Of a stretch of DNA of 64,000 nucleotides, positions 47,287 to 59,113 are shown piece after piece. The DNA comes from Macrophomina tecta (Eukaryota > Ascomycota > Dothideomycetes > Botryosphaeriales > Botryosphaeriaceae): assembly GCA_024180945.1 (NCBI GenBank), contig JAKSGN010000035.1, positions 1-64,000 of the forward strand, read 5' to 3'. Every line of letters starts with the position of its first letter. Position 1 is the stretch's first letter. Made by a program: the position numbers and the translations under genes. A model generated the notes under the pieces. It was not told where the DNA came from and made no database searches. It was given only the letters and a program-made list of their open reading frames with translations.

Positions 47287-48601
47287 TTCGAGCTGCTATC
47301 AGCACTTTGGTCAATTGGAACTTTACCTGGAAAGAAATTGAGACGGTTGAACAGGAGACAGGACGCAAAGCAAGGCAAAGCAAGGCAAAGCGAAAGGGCA
47401 GCACTGTGCTGAAGGAGCAACACGAAGAGACTCGAGCGAAGTGAAGCCGGGAACCGCTCCGGAGAGTGGAAATCGAGCAGCAGTATTTCAGGGGGGGCAG
47501 GTAGCGGCAAAGGACCGGGGAGAAATGCGATCAGCAAAACAAGAGCGCGTGGCATGGCATCGGGCGGCAAAGACGGGAGCAACCAGTCGTATTCCTTGCA
47601 TTCGTGGCCGAAGTCCAGAAGCAAGTTGCTCGGGAGGCTCGGAGCGGGCGATTGCCAGAGGCGAGCGATGACCCGCGGGTAGATGGAATGCGCGCCAAAA
47701 TGGACAGAGGAAGAAGATGGAATGAGATTTATTTCCAGGTTGAGTGCACGTCCTCATGCTTGCTGCTACTGGATCCGTTGCTGGCAAGTCTGGTTTCAAT
47801 GGCAGGGTAGAGGCGGGAGTGTCGGGCTGCGCTGAGATGAAGCTGCGGAGTAGAGACGGTGATGGTAATGGATTCGGCGTTGTGCGCGAGGGCGGAGGGA
47901 CGGACAGCCCGGCACGTGTCGCGACGCGTTCTTGGCGCGTTTGGCGAGGCTTGTTCCTCTCTCCCACCCATCCTCCTCCTCCTCCTCCTCCTCCTCCTCC
48001 TCCCTTTCTCTCCGCCAGCACCCAACGGCATCCCCGCCCCTGTGCTTATTTCAGCAGCGCATTCCGACCATTCTATCAAGCCCGCTCATCTCACTCACCG
48101 GATTGACCTGCTCCGCTAGTCCGTGCCAAAAGCGCTGCCCTCGGGGCACGCATGAGTAGAAGCACTCGTTTGGACCGAAGCGATGCCATGTTCTGCGGGC
48201 GCTGGTGTCCGGACGGATGCATCCGCTGCCCGCGCTTGCCACAAATACCTCGGGCTCCGACCACACTGCTCATCAAGTCCCATCACAAAACTACACAGAG
48301 CGGAACAGCCTCCGGCTGCATAGAAACGCGTTCCGAGTATGCGCCCTCTTCTGTTCCTCGACCAAGAACCAACCTTCTGTCCGACCTTCTCGTACTGTCC
48401 ACACACTCAACGCCTCTTTTACGCATCCGTCTCGTGTTGTTCCGGCTCCCTTTCCAATCTCCTCCGTGCGCACTCACCAGCTGCAGGAGCTTCTAGTCCA
48501 CTCTCACACGATCGTCAGATCTTGCTTCTGCCCCTCACGTACCTTTTCCTCTGCCAACCTCATCAACGATATACTTTGTATCGGTCCGCTCCATCACCAT
48601 A
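47287..48601. other. Upstream region of the giant gene
   Basis: GC-normal, pyrimidine/purine-skewed DNA, presumably holding the promoter and 5' UTR. Several open frames of 70-180 codons overlap on both strands, with low-complexity translations (poly-Gly from the TCC run) and no domains. I see no supported gene. Confidence 0.5.
47971..48003 (+). repeat. (TCC)11 microsatellite
   Basis: Eleven perfect TCC units, about 690 bp upstream of the start codon of the giant gene. It makes a purine-rich GGA tract on that gene's coding strand. Confidence 0.97.
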
Positions 48602-48811
48602 TTACAGTTGATGTTCCAGCATCGTTTGATACGCGTTGTTTACCTCGGCCAGCTCCCGTTCAAAATTCCGCCTCATTTCCTCTATCTGCCCCTTCCATTT
48701 CTGCATCGGGCTCTTGAACTCCTCGCTAGCAGTAACCTCCCGCAGAGCCTGCTCGCATTCCTCAATATATCCTTCCAAGTCAATCTCTTTTCGCTTCCGG
48801 CGTGTCGCTAT
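48602..48811 (-). other. Possible exon or gene fragment with a coiled-coil-like helix
   Basis: A minus-strand frame without ATG at its start is open for 69 codons between TAG (48812-48814) and TAA (48602-48604). It reads RKRKEIDLEGYIEECEQALR... and further KWKGQIEEMRRNFERELAEV, then ends ..YQTMLEHQL. The dense Glu/Lys/Arg/Leu pattern looks like real helical protein, unlike neighbouring frames. I found no plausible upstream exon with a good intron, so it may be a remnant or chance. Confidence 0.25.
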
Positions 48812-49427
48812 CTAGCTCTGCGCTTCCGACACCATCAAGGCGACCTACCTGATTCCATTTGTAGAGTTTGCCGCTTACAAAAAAAAAAAAAAAAATGTAA
48901 GGAAGAAACGCGAACAATGGTCCTACGCCCGAATTCAAGGAAGGCAATATAGATTCGGGTATGGCCAGCCATGGCCACTGGTGCGAGTACCTCTACATCA
49001 AGCACCACATTTTTGTCGTTCCGGGAATGCATGGTGCAATGCAGCTGCATCTATGTGCACTACCGCTTTTTACGCACGGAGACTCGGGGTCGAAAGTATG
49101 TACAGACCGGGGGGGGGGGGAATTCCATGGCAGTTCGCAGTGTTGCAACGAACGGTCTCAAGAAAGTCTCGCCTTATTCTCAGCTGCTCGTCGGAACTAA
49201 CGAGCATTTCACCACTTGTGATATCAAGCTTACGTCGCAACTCAACTCACACGCCTAATGGCCCTGGATGCAATGGACTCGAAGATGACTGTCACCGGAG
49301 CTAGGCTGGCTGATGAGAGTTACGTGCCCTTTTTCGATGCCTTCAAGACACGTTTTGCGTCAGGAACAAGGGGGATTTACACGTTGCCCGACGCGGATGC
49401 CGCTACGAGTTCTGCAGTCTCTCGAGC
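48812..49427. other. Spacer with homopolymer runs
   Basis: Contains A17 at 48879-48895 and G12 at 49109-49120. These are likely error-prone positions in sequencing. No supported gene. Confidence 0.6.
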
Positions 49428-49795
49428 GCCTGTGGCATTGCAATCTGCTGCTGCAACAAAGCCATCTGCGGCATCTGCCGTAAAGACACCGACTACCCTC
49501 GGCTCATCAAGCTTGCCGCCAAGACTGTCAAGGCCTACCTCACGGCCTTTGACTTGTCCGTACGGACATGACAGATAGGAGGACCTCTCACATTGATGGA
49601 GATGAATGGGAGAACAAATACCACAAAGAATGGAGCAAGAAATCTCACCATTTTGGCTTCATTCATGGTCAAGCGAGTTGGTTTTACTCTTACCCCGGCA
49701 GGAAGCAGAAGCAGGCGAAGGACCTGTTGTACAGGCGGAACCGCTCTACGCTTTCTAGGAAATTCTTCTTCTTCTACGATGCGTACAAACTCTGA
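49428..49795 (+). pseudogene. Probable remnant of a BTB-family paralogue
   Basis: Two overlapping frames together resemble the C-terminal third of the BTB-family gene at 50570. Frame one (49428-49571) reads CGICRKDTDYPRLIKLAAKT then VKAYLTAFDLSV, like CSACAIPYEDVVEKAIQHVT then RHFDGLCLRCM of that gene. Frame two (49568-49795) reads DEWENKYHKEWSKK then GFIHGQASWFYSYPGRK, like LYWSQKRFATWHSGG then GNPHGNPSWYFSYMG. A frame change occurs at 49568-49571, and no convincing N-terminal part is visible upstream. Same strand as the intact paralogue, about 0.8 kb before it. The match was judged by eye. Confidence 0.35.
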
Positions 49796-50569
49796 CCAAG
49801 AGAGATGGCAGCCCACGGGCATTCTGCTGGCTTCCGCCCGGAGATCCAGAGGCGGGCTTATTGGCAAGGACCGTAGACCGCCTAGGTAGACTTTCAGAAG
49901 AAGGAAGAGGGGATATGGAAGTTACTTTCAGTCGTGCACAGCGCGATTAAATAGTGCCACATTTCTGTCAGTCAAGGCCTGTGCGCTGGGGTTTATGGAC
50001 TCGACTTAATGGAGCAAGAATTATTATTCTTGCGTTGTGAATGTGCTATTGTCTTTTGCCAAACTCTTGGATATGCATACGTAGTTTTGTAAGTCAATTA
50101 GATGAAAGCGTGATGCTGCTTCGAGGTTTCTGGCGCTCCACTTGGACGTAAGCGTAGAATTTAAGGACGGACAAGAGGGGCTCTCATGATACATGGTCCA
50201 TAATTTCAGGGTTCACAACATCATCGGGCTAAGCTGAAGCTTTCTCGAAGAAACCCAGATCACACTTGTTGAGCATAAGAAAGCTGGAAATATAGCTACC
50301 CTCCGCGGGGCTTCCATGTTCAACAGTAACTGGACCTGGTTCGACGGAGTTAGCAGCTTCAGTTACGTCAGGAAAGGCAGGTGGCAAGAAACTCTCTTCA
50401 CTCACCATTGACAATAGCAGCGGGCAACATATTTGTACTTATCTAATACGCCCAGACGCCCTTTATAACCTCACTACCACTTTCAGCAGTTCACCATCTC
50501 TCTCACCCTTCATCCTCTTCCCGGCGGGCCCCTATCAGCCGCCCCAATTATCGCTCTTCCCCGCCCATC
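49796..50569. other. Intergenic and promoter region of the BTB-family gene
   Basis: No gene seen. A pyrimidine-rich stretch (about 50480-50560: CTCTCTCACCCTTCATCCTC...) directly precedes the start codon, typical of filamentous-fungal promoters. Confidence 0.5.
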
Positions 50570-51885
50570 ATGGCGCCGTCATCCTCATCAGCCCTCGCAG
50601 TCTGGGCCCGCAATCATCCTCACACCTCAGTCAAGATTGTCGACGATGCAGACTTCACGATCCGCATCTACGAGTATCAAGATGTCCGCACGGCGCCGGG
50701 CCAGCTGCCACCTGTAGGCTAGGCCAGTGACTCACCGCTGAGGACCAAGGAGACTGACATGACTGCTCGGCTTAGATTAAGCTCACCTCCGATTTCGCTG
50801 TGAGGAAGGATGTCTTGACTACCTACTCTGAACCTTTCACCTGCATGCTCGGCGAGCGCTGGATGGCGCCCGACGCAAATCTCATCGAGCTGAAGGGGAA
50901 CGGCTGGATTCTCAACCTCGCCATGGAGATTCTCTTCCGTGCCTTGCACCACGCGCCTCTCACCGACGCTTCCGCTGAAACCAATATCGATGTGGTATGG
51001 AGCATTGTGATGGCCGGGGATATGTGGAGGTTCTCCCGGGGAGACATGATTGCCATCATTGGGGACTGGTTTGCCGGATGAGCCGAGAAGAACCTCAGGG
51101 AGCAGGACATGGGCCGGAAGACGAAGACAAACTCTCGTCACGTAGTTGCGCAGGTGGCTCTTTATCCGTGTTGGCTGTTCAACTATGCTCCGGGATTCAT
51201 GGCAGCCACGAAGTGGCTCGTGTACAACTCGACCCATGTCAAGGAGTGCAACCCCACCAAGCACAAAGAGATTCATTTGCCGAAGCGGATTTGCCGTAAG
51301 CATCAGCTCTCAGACCCCTCCCAGGGACAATGTACTCACTGCTGGACAGAACAGCTCAATGCCGCACGGGGTCGCCTTAAGGGCGTGATGCATGATGCGC
51401 TCTGGGGCCCGATGGAGAAGGTGTTGCGCAACAGTGATTGCGAGTGTTGGGAAAAGACAACGGCCCGTTTTGAAAGGGCGCTGCTGGCTGTCGAAATCTT
51501 TCCCTTGGAGCGTACCTTCTCGCAGACCAGCGTCGTGGCGCTCCTCGGGAGGCTGAAAGCCTTCAAGCATATCCCGAACCATGAGCCCTGTTCAGCGTGT
51601 GCTATACCCTACGAGGATGTCGTCGAGAAGGCCATTCAGCACGTCACGAGGCACTTCGATGGTCTCTGCCTTCGGTGCATGGCAGCAAGCCACCCGGACA
51701 CTGCTAATCTCGACCTCTACTGGAGCCAGAAGCGCTTCGCGACCTGGCACTCTGGTGGTTGTTGCCGCGAGTACGGCAACCCACATGGCAATCCTTCTTG
51801 GTACTTTTCGTACATGGGCACGGACGACTTTACCACAGCAAAGGAGAGCTGGTTCAAGCTGGTCGATGGCCGCAAAGAACGCTGA
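50570..51885 (+). pseudogene. BTB/POZ-family protein with C-terminal Cys-rich region, interrupted by one TGA
   Basis: Exons 50570-50713, 50776-51295 and 51350-51885. Introns of 62 nt (GTAGGC...TTAG) and 54 nt (GTAAGC...ACAG) are both supported by restored family sequence; removing the second gives RICQQLNAARGRL. The N-terminal part (VKIVDDADFTIRIYEY..., VRKDVLTTYSEPFTCML) is BTB-like. The rest has the LYPCWLFN, QQLNAARGRL, FPLERTF, YEDVV, FDGLCLRCM and SWYFSYMG landmarks of a widespread fungal BTB family of unknown function. Its Cys pairs could bind zinc. A single in-frame TGA at 51079-51081 lies between GDWFAG and AEKNLRE, where the family has Trp (TGG). Without it the product would be 399 aa. 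It is a recent pseudogene, a sequencing error or a readthrough case. Confidence 0.7.
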
Positions 51886-54800
51886 TAAGCGCGAGACGCA
51901 GAGTTTCGAATTGCCTTACCGCCGAGAAAGGCCAAGTTCTGGTTCAGTTGGACGGTCGTTGTGGTAAGAAGGCTGAGGTATTTCAGGATCACCGAGGGGA
52001 GCATGACGGGCCGCGAAAGAAAGAACTCAGAGCAGCTTTGGAACATGGAAATTGAGAACTGAACCGCGGTAGGATAGCACGGAAGGTACAAACCAGGCGA
52101 AATTGATCCTACTTCTACGAGTGGAGGCCTGATGCAACCAATGCCATGCCACCGCTGCTGCGTCATGTCAGAGTGCACATAGTTGCTGAGGTCGCAAATC
52201 ACGTTACCCGCGGCAACTTACGCTGTACGCTGGGTCTGCCGCCACATGGGTCTGTTGGTCTTACTCTCGCTCATATTTTCCTGTAATTGTCGAATGTCAA
52301 ACACTTTAGGTTTAGCGGAGGCCGCGGGCTCAGGACCGAGGGACTTGCGGGACTGCGGGCGGCTAGTGACCGGCGAGGAAGTGGCCACGCGTTGTTTGAG
52401 CAGTACCCCTGCGCCAGAACTGCCTCGACACCACAACCGAGTATTTAGGATGATCCCGAGCATTTCCCCATTGATCATGTGGTCGCAGAATGGTCCGATT
52501 GTATTGGTTTTAGGTGGCGGCCTACTCCGTGCCGTGACGGTGAGGCTGATTAGATGCTTCCTAGACTCTGGGTTTGAGCATGACCCTGCAGCCAATAGAT
52601 TGCCAAAGTATTGTGGCGTCATACGGAGAGTGTCGGATGCGTCCGAAGCTTCGAGCTGGTTTCGGGGGACTAGGCGCAATTTGGAGCGAGTTTCGCGAAT
52701 GCGAAGTTGCTCTGTGTTCGGCAGTTGCATTGCTTGGGAACGACAATGAGCAGATCGCTTGCGCCTCGAACTGGTCTCTTTTTTGTTGCACAGCCATTGT
52801 AGCCTGATCGCGAGAACGCGCTGGCGATTGGTGTGCTATCGTCGCATCAAAAGCTACCCGGCAAGGATTTTCCACACAACACTTCCCCACCGGGCGGCTT
52901 CTATCTGAGTGCAGCTTTGGCGGCATTCTTATCCTGCCGTAAAGCTACGATTAGTTCCATGAAAGCTCTCTTCTTTCGAAGAGAGGATTGGCGCTGTATC
53001 GAGCATGCTTTTCTGGACATACGAGAGATTGGCAAAGCTTAATTTAGCGTCATTTATCGAGATGCTGCCTGAAGGTGCGTCGGCCTGTCTTCCAATAAGG
53101 GCAGACTCTCAGTGGCCTCAAAGCCAGGTTCCGTCTGAAGAGAATTTGCTCTAATCCAAAAGCTGCTGTGCTTGTACGCGACTGCAGCATGAAAGAAACG
53201 CACGCATGAACGCGACCGCATGCGGCCAAATCTCATCCAGCCTTGACTGAGGATCAGTCGCTGAACCGTTTCTCGTAAATGGCAAAGCTGAAACTTCGGT
53301 GGTTCGGATGGCTCCGAAGGCTTCCCGCGCGTGGTTAGCTATGTCAGGCACTAGAGATGCTTGAAAAACAAGCCTACCAAACTCCACAAGCTAGTGTCGA
53401 TAAAAGACGGCAAGAGAGCGCTTGCATACATTGCTCTTCTCATGCCAGAAATTGACTCCGCGAGGGCACCATCGCAAGGAAACCCCTCTCGAGCCTGGAC
53501 ATCAGTGCTAGACGTCCAAGTATGCCCTGCGCGTTAAGCGGTGCGCACCGAGAATTGAGCAAGACAGTTCCCACAATCGGAATGGTTCCACGGAAGGCCG
53601 GCTCTAGCTCAAGCCGCATTTTTAGAAGGCCTATGGAGATCTCGTTCACAAGTCGGTGCCAGTTCTGGGGGTCTATAGTATCGGAACGACGTCAGGTCGC
53701 TCGGACAAGCCCATCGTTCAAAACATGGTCAAAGCTATGGTAACTGAGCATGCGAAAACTGTGTAGGCAGGGCGTTTCCTGTGCACGCGGGCATTGGAGA
53801 AACTACTTGAGTCAATGCGATGGACGGGGGTTACTCAGCTCATGCTTGCCCCCGGCTTACCACTTTCCTTTTTCCAGACAAATTCGGCCCAGGGGGGGGA
53901 GAAAAAAAGGAAAAAACCAAGAGCGCATCGTCATCACAACCGTAGCAGTTGCAAAGACTCGCTCCTTGCCGGACGCTAAACTCGCCGTCCGCACCGGCCG
54001 GCACGCACGAAAGGTCTGGAATCGGTCCCAAACCCGGAGTTTAAAGCCGTCTCAACCGGAGTGTTCGTGGCCACACACAAGCCATCGGAGAGATGTATCA
54101 TCTAGCCAATAAAAAGTGAGGCTAATGTCAGAAAACGCGGGAGGAATAGCGGAATGCCCCGCTGTGCGTGATCAGTGCGCGACTGCGGCGTTCCCCCCTT
54201 TCGTATTTGCATCCATCGCGATGCAGTGCTGGCCCTCTCTGAAACGTGACTGGTCCCTGTGAAGCGGGGAGATGGCTTTGCCGTTAGCGTCCGTATCGGT
54301 TCAGAAGATCGACCCTTTGCTAACAAGTGGTTTGTGCGGGTGGCAATAGACGCACAGGAGTCCAGTCCTCCCAAAGAGAGCACCTTCTTTAGCAATTTGT
54401 AGGGATTTACCAAGGTGCCAAATATTTCCAGATGAATTATGATGTCATTAACGCGTGGCGTAGCCATGTGGTACCCAATGCCCGCGAATGCCAGCTTTGA
54501 CATTCCCTGATACGCGACAATTTTACTGTGATGAAGTAGAACGCCACACGTGTGCGGGTTCCGCAAGCCACACGTTAATTGCCCACGGCTGTATGCCGCC
54601 AAGTGGCTCCGTAAAAGGATTTCCTTGGTGAGTTTCATAGCTGTGGACCTTCCTGCGGACGTTTCAAAGCCTGCTCGTGCGGGAAGAGAAGATACTAGCA
54701 TCAGCAACATACGCGAGCATCAGGATCGCGGCGGCCGTGTCGCTGGATGCTTACTTTGAGTGTAACCTAATTGTAGAGGTTCCCCGTACGGCAGTATTCT

Positions 54801-55435
54801 GATCCTCGGCTCGCCACTTTATCTTGGCCCAGGTAGTCCCCAGCCCCATTGAGGGTATGCGCTCACAAAGAACATATACGCGAGTCAAGAAACCGCCGCG
54901 ATTACAGTATGGAAGGGCCTCGCGGACAGACGTCTTGACAAGGGGGCGAAGACCTTTGTCAAGCGGCGAGTCACGCTCTTTTTGGAGTTTCCGCAGATCG
55001 GGCGACCGCCGAATGTAGCGTCGCATGGATGTCGCTGCAGGGTAGAGATGAGGAGGTTCTAAGGCCTTGCGAGCCATCAGACGGCGCCGAGCTACTAACT
55101 TAGCATCGGCTAAACGCTCAGGCACACGATTCCCGGCAAAGTTCCGTTCCAGCTCCCAGATCGGGTTTATAGAATGACAAACCCGCAATGACGCTGCAAA
55201 TGACCCAAAACAGACAACATCTTGGCCTTAGTTTTCTCAGATTGGCTTTCTATCCGTCACGTGTCTACTGCAGCGGAGGAGGCCTAGCCAGCGCACGTGA
55301 ATGGCCGCAAAGCTTGCCCCCTTCTCTCTCGCTTCTGGGATTGTTCCTCGCTCCCGGCTTACCAATTCGTTTCTTTTGAGCGTGCCATAACTCCCATCAC
55401 TACGCTCCAGTAACTATATTTGGAATTCCAGAGCT
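51886..55435. other. Long intergenic region, no supported gene
   Basis: 3.5 kb of GC-normal DNA. Open frames of up to 202 codons (54102-54710 minus, 52183-52749 plus, 54751-55188 minus) overlap each other on opposite strands, lack domains and signal peptides, and have no splice support. A purine run (GGGGGGGAGAAAAAAAGG) lies near 53892. The segment before 55435 presumably holds the promoter of the zinc-cluster gene. Confidence 0.45.
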
Positions 55436-56662
55436 ATGGCGACAAGGAAGCCGCACTCAAAGTCCAGGAAAGGCTGCATCGAATGCAAGCGGAGGCACAA
55501 CAAGGTATGAATGCAATCCTTACCCAGCCAGCCGCTGTCGCAGACGTAAAAAGAACTTTGCTGCCGCGCCAGGTAAATAGCTAATACGAACGGGATGACG
55601 GCGCAGTGTGACGAGACACATCCAGTGTGTTCAAGCTGCAAGCGCCTTGGTGTCGAGTGCATCTGGCCCGATCCCCTCCAGCTCGCAACATCCAAACGCC
55701 CGCGCAGCATCCCACGGAGGCGTCAGACGCCTTCTCGATGTTTGGACAGTCTCGAGGACATCAATCGCAAGCTTCCTTGGCCGTGCCTCGACGACTCAGC
55801 CGGCCCGGCCTTCACAGCAGAGGACATGCAACTGCTGCACCACTACTCGACCAGCACCTATGCTACCATCAACACCGTGCCCCGCCAGTATCCTGTTTGG
55901 CAGCATGCCGCTATTCGAATCGGGTTCCAGCACCGATATGTCCTGCGCAGCTTGCTTGCTTTGTCCGCCCTCCACCTTGCCTCGACAGGCGACAGAAGTC
56001 GGCTGGGGAGTGCCTCCGTGAACTTCACCTTGGCCATCACCGAGATGCGCCAGGTGCTGGATGTCGGCGTGAACGAAGCGAATGCTCCGGCGGTGTTCTT
56101 GTTCTCCGCGACAGTCGTCGTGCATGCTCTTGCCGTAGGGTCCATCCAAGAGGCGCTCAATCCGGTGGCCGATTTCGTTCAGGGTTTGCGGATGACAAAA
56201 GGGATCATGTCGATCGTGACGCCGTTCTACGACGTGCTGCTGGCGTCGGAGATCGAGCCTCTGGTGACTGGCGGGGTGTTTAAGGGATACGGAGGAGCTG
56301 CTGAAGATATACTGCAGCTGAAGGGGCTGCTTACGGAGTACGGTGGAGGATGGACCCCGGAAGAGGATACGGAATACGCGCAGGCGATCGACCATCTGTA
56401 CGCCATTGCATGTGAAGCGCGTGGCTGCCCTGCTGAACGGTCGGTTCTCGCTTTCGTCTTCTCTTGGCCGCACATGCTCTCTGAGAGGTTTTTGGCCCTG
56501 CTGGATGAATGCAGGCCGGTCGCGATGATCATACTGCTGCATTTCACTGCGCTCATGCATACCAATGCTGACCTCTGGTGGCTATGTGGATGGCACGAAC
56601 GGATCAAGAGCTTTGCAACACTTTCCCTCCCTCCTACTTTGGGAAAGTGGATTCCAGCATGA
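55436..56662 (+). CDS. Zn2Cys6 fungal transcription factor (UPC2-like type), 374 aa
   Basis: Exons 55436-55504 and 55607-56662. The 102-nt intron (GTATGA...GCGCAG, branch CTAAT) splits the zinc cluster and leaves the frame at phase 0. The spliced cluster is C14-x2-C17-x6-C24-x6-C31-x2-C34-x6-C41 with KRRHNKC, the binuclear zinc DNA-binding domain. It is preceded by a basic stretch (RKPHSKSRK). A long helical region (about 85-360) starts at DMQLLHHYSTSTYATI and includes AIRIGFQHRYVLRSLLALSA and the late LHFTALMHTNADLWW, matching the ligand/activation region of UPC2-like regulators. Nuclear DNA binding is expected; target genes cannot be told. The C-terminus (GKWIPA) ends in TGA. A 67-codon overlapping frame downstream was judged chance. 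Confidence 0.88.
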
Positions 56663-59113
56663 GAGAAGAGAGTGCTGCCCGACGGCTGCAAGAGAGTACT
56701 CGACATATTCGGTGGATGATGAACGCTACACATTTTAGTATTTGCAACTGGACTCTAACATCCAAGAATACCTTCCCCTAGATGATTTCCAGCAATTATT
56801 TTGGTATCCATTCACTTAGCATCCGTCGCCTTCGTGCCAAACTTTGTGTTTGATGAGTTAAAAGTGGGCCTTTGTAAATGTTGGCCCACCTGTGACCCAA
56901 TTAGAATCATTAGCGCGGGATACGAAATACGTTATACGGTGTACGACGGAGACCGCCGATGAAGACATTTCATCCAATTTGGGGAAACACACCACTGAAC
57001 ATGGTATGGGCAACTTCCTCATGACATATAACAGTCTTTCCAGCTTCAATAGAGCGTTTCGAGTGGTGTTTCTCAACATTTTTCACTAGTCGTTCAAGAT
57101 CTGAACATCCTCTCTTCCTTTCTAATATAATAGGTTGCAAAACCAGCGTCAGCCGGGAAATATCCATGGAACCATTAAATTTGGCAGCATTTATACCCGA
57201 AACGACAATGCAGTGATCTTTAGATGGAATAAGCGACCTGTGACGATACAGGGAAAGATGAATAGCCTTTGCGAGCCCGCTTTGGGGTCTTCGAACGCAA
57301 CACGTCTTGGGACGCCGCCTCGCAAGTGCCCGGGGAAGATAAACCAGATTCAATTAGCAAATCCTGTAGGGCATGAGTATTTCGCCACATAACATGCTCG
57401 TGTGTGTGAGAAAGGGGTCCCACTTTGCAGACAGAGAGGGTCTTGCCAAGTGGCCTATTTGTAACGAATGTTTTTCGACAGGTCTGAGACTGCTGCAGAT
57501 GGAGGAGAGGATATTGGTGTTGGAGTATATAGTTATCAGTTGATGCAAGCTTCTCGGTTTACGTGAGTGAGTCTTCCGGCATGTCCGCATGTTTGTGGAT
57601 GGCTTAGCTTGCATGTAATCAGTTGCTGACCTGCCAAGGAAGTGCATTTACTTTTCTCCATATTGAGAGGATGTCTGCCGAAAAAGGCAATTCTAGCATG
57701 CTAATATGAACTGGGACAGAGCAAATCCATTTTTTCCGAGTAGGTTCCGACTAGTAAGATGCATATCCGGCCGGCCGTATTAGGTTTAGTGCGTTCGGAT
57801 AAGCGAGTGCTCGATCAAGGACGGAATTTCCGCGAAACGCACCTTGTGAATGCTTGACAAGCGGTCCGCCAGCAGGGCTGTAGCCACAGAGAGCAGGTAA
57901 TGTTTATAACATCTTATTATCAGTTGATTAGAGTCTCCCCGCTGCAGTGAGTTTTGCCGTCATCGCCGGGTAGCGCACTAGCGTTTGGCGCCAGCGCACT
58001 CATTCAACGTTCCCCCGCAAGTTGCGCAAGACATACCGTGTGCAAGACGCTTATTGCATATCTCTCCGGTCGAAATGACGTCCAAATAAGGTTGTGGGCA
58101 CCGTCCCCGGGTCACCTTGTCTTCCGGACTCGGACTCGGACGCGGATGCCTTACCGAGGCTGCGCGGAAAAGGGCTGATGATTTTTCTCGGGGAAAGTTA
58201 TCCCCGCGGGAAAAATTTCCTTCTTTCGCCAGATGACCAACAATTAATTTAGTCCAAGACTATAGGGCTGAGATAGCGGTCCGTTAAGGCGCGTCATTTC
58301 ACTAGCTGTGAGCTTAAGTGGACGTCTGGTGTGGCGCTCGGAGGAAAGTGAGTTTGCCGCGCTCGGGGGTTACTCACCCGAACAGATGTGCTCGGATTTG
58401 AGCAGTGACTGCTCCCCTTCGGCGTTCGGAGATACGGGCATACATTTGGTCAGTGGGACGCAATTCGCTAGTTAACGATCAAGCGGCTAGTGGCTGGAAT
58501 ACTCTCGTTCACGAAAAAAAAAAAGAAAAAAGAAAAAACGCCGAGGGTGATCGCAGGTACGTTTAGGCTGCGTCTCACGCCAGATCCCCAAGACCATGCA
58601 ATACATCATACTTTCGTGGAAATCATTTGCAGCGGCAGCCATTTAAGTGGTAGATATCATATTTAAGCGGCTGTAGAACACTGTCTTGGTAACGTCTCAT
58701 GCTTCCCGCCGGGTAATCGGCTTGTGAACAGGTCTAGCATTGAGAGCACTGCAACGGCAAGCATACAGGAATGGAGCTATGAAATCACATATCCTTTTCC
58801 TTTAATAAGGCTGTTGAAATTCAGCTATATCTACGTACAGATGAAAGACACAATTGGCCTGGTGTGAGGAGCTTTGAATATGGGTGACATGCCTCAAACC
58901 AGCAACTGTAGACGCTTTATCTGTGGCCCGCAACTTGTCAACCCCCTTGCAAGGCCACAATCGAAAACACATTATCATGCTATTCCTATGTGAGGAACTA
59001 TACGACATGACTCTCGCCTTTCTCTTCCGCATATTCTTATCAACTTGCGATGAAAGCCATTTCAGGGACTGCAGGTGGGGAAGCGTAAAAGACAGTGTTT
59101 CCGCATCCCAGCC
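56663..59113. other. Intergenic region between convergent genes, no supported gene
   Basis: 2.45 kb between the 3' ends of the transcription factor and protease genes. It has several short frames without protein-like features. An A-rich tract lies at about 58515-58538. Confidence 0.5.

Noticed and set aside
47488..48021. 177-codon minus-strand frame starting with poly-Gly
   Set aside because: The poly-Gly is the translation of the TCC microsatellite; the rest is Pro/Arg-rich noise upstream of the giant gene.
48205..48717. 170-codon plus-strand frame
   Set aside because: Pro/Ser/Arg-rich translation typical of random GC-normal DNA; overlaps other equally long frames on both strands.
51067..51100. 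A small intron removing the TGA in the BTB-family gene
   Set aside because: The only GT...AG pair there would be about 30 nt with no branch point, below the usable size for fungal introns.
52183..52749. 188-codon plus-strand and 170-codon minus-strand overlapping frames
   Set aside because: Neither has a domain, signal peptide, transmembrane pattern or splice support, and they exclude each other.
54102..54710. 202-codon minus-strand frame
   Set aside because: Its hydrophobic start is suggestive of a signal peptide, but the remainder has no recognisable features and the region shows no coding pattern.
54751..55188. 145-codon minus-strand frame, basic
   Set aside because: Arg-rich sequence with no known motif; not enough to call a gene.
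56578..56781. Alternative C-terminus of the zinc-cluster protein in another frame
   Set aside because: The main frame ends naturally at GKWIPA after the family's LMHTNADLWW stretch, and no intron joins the frames.
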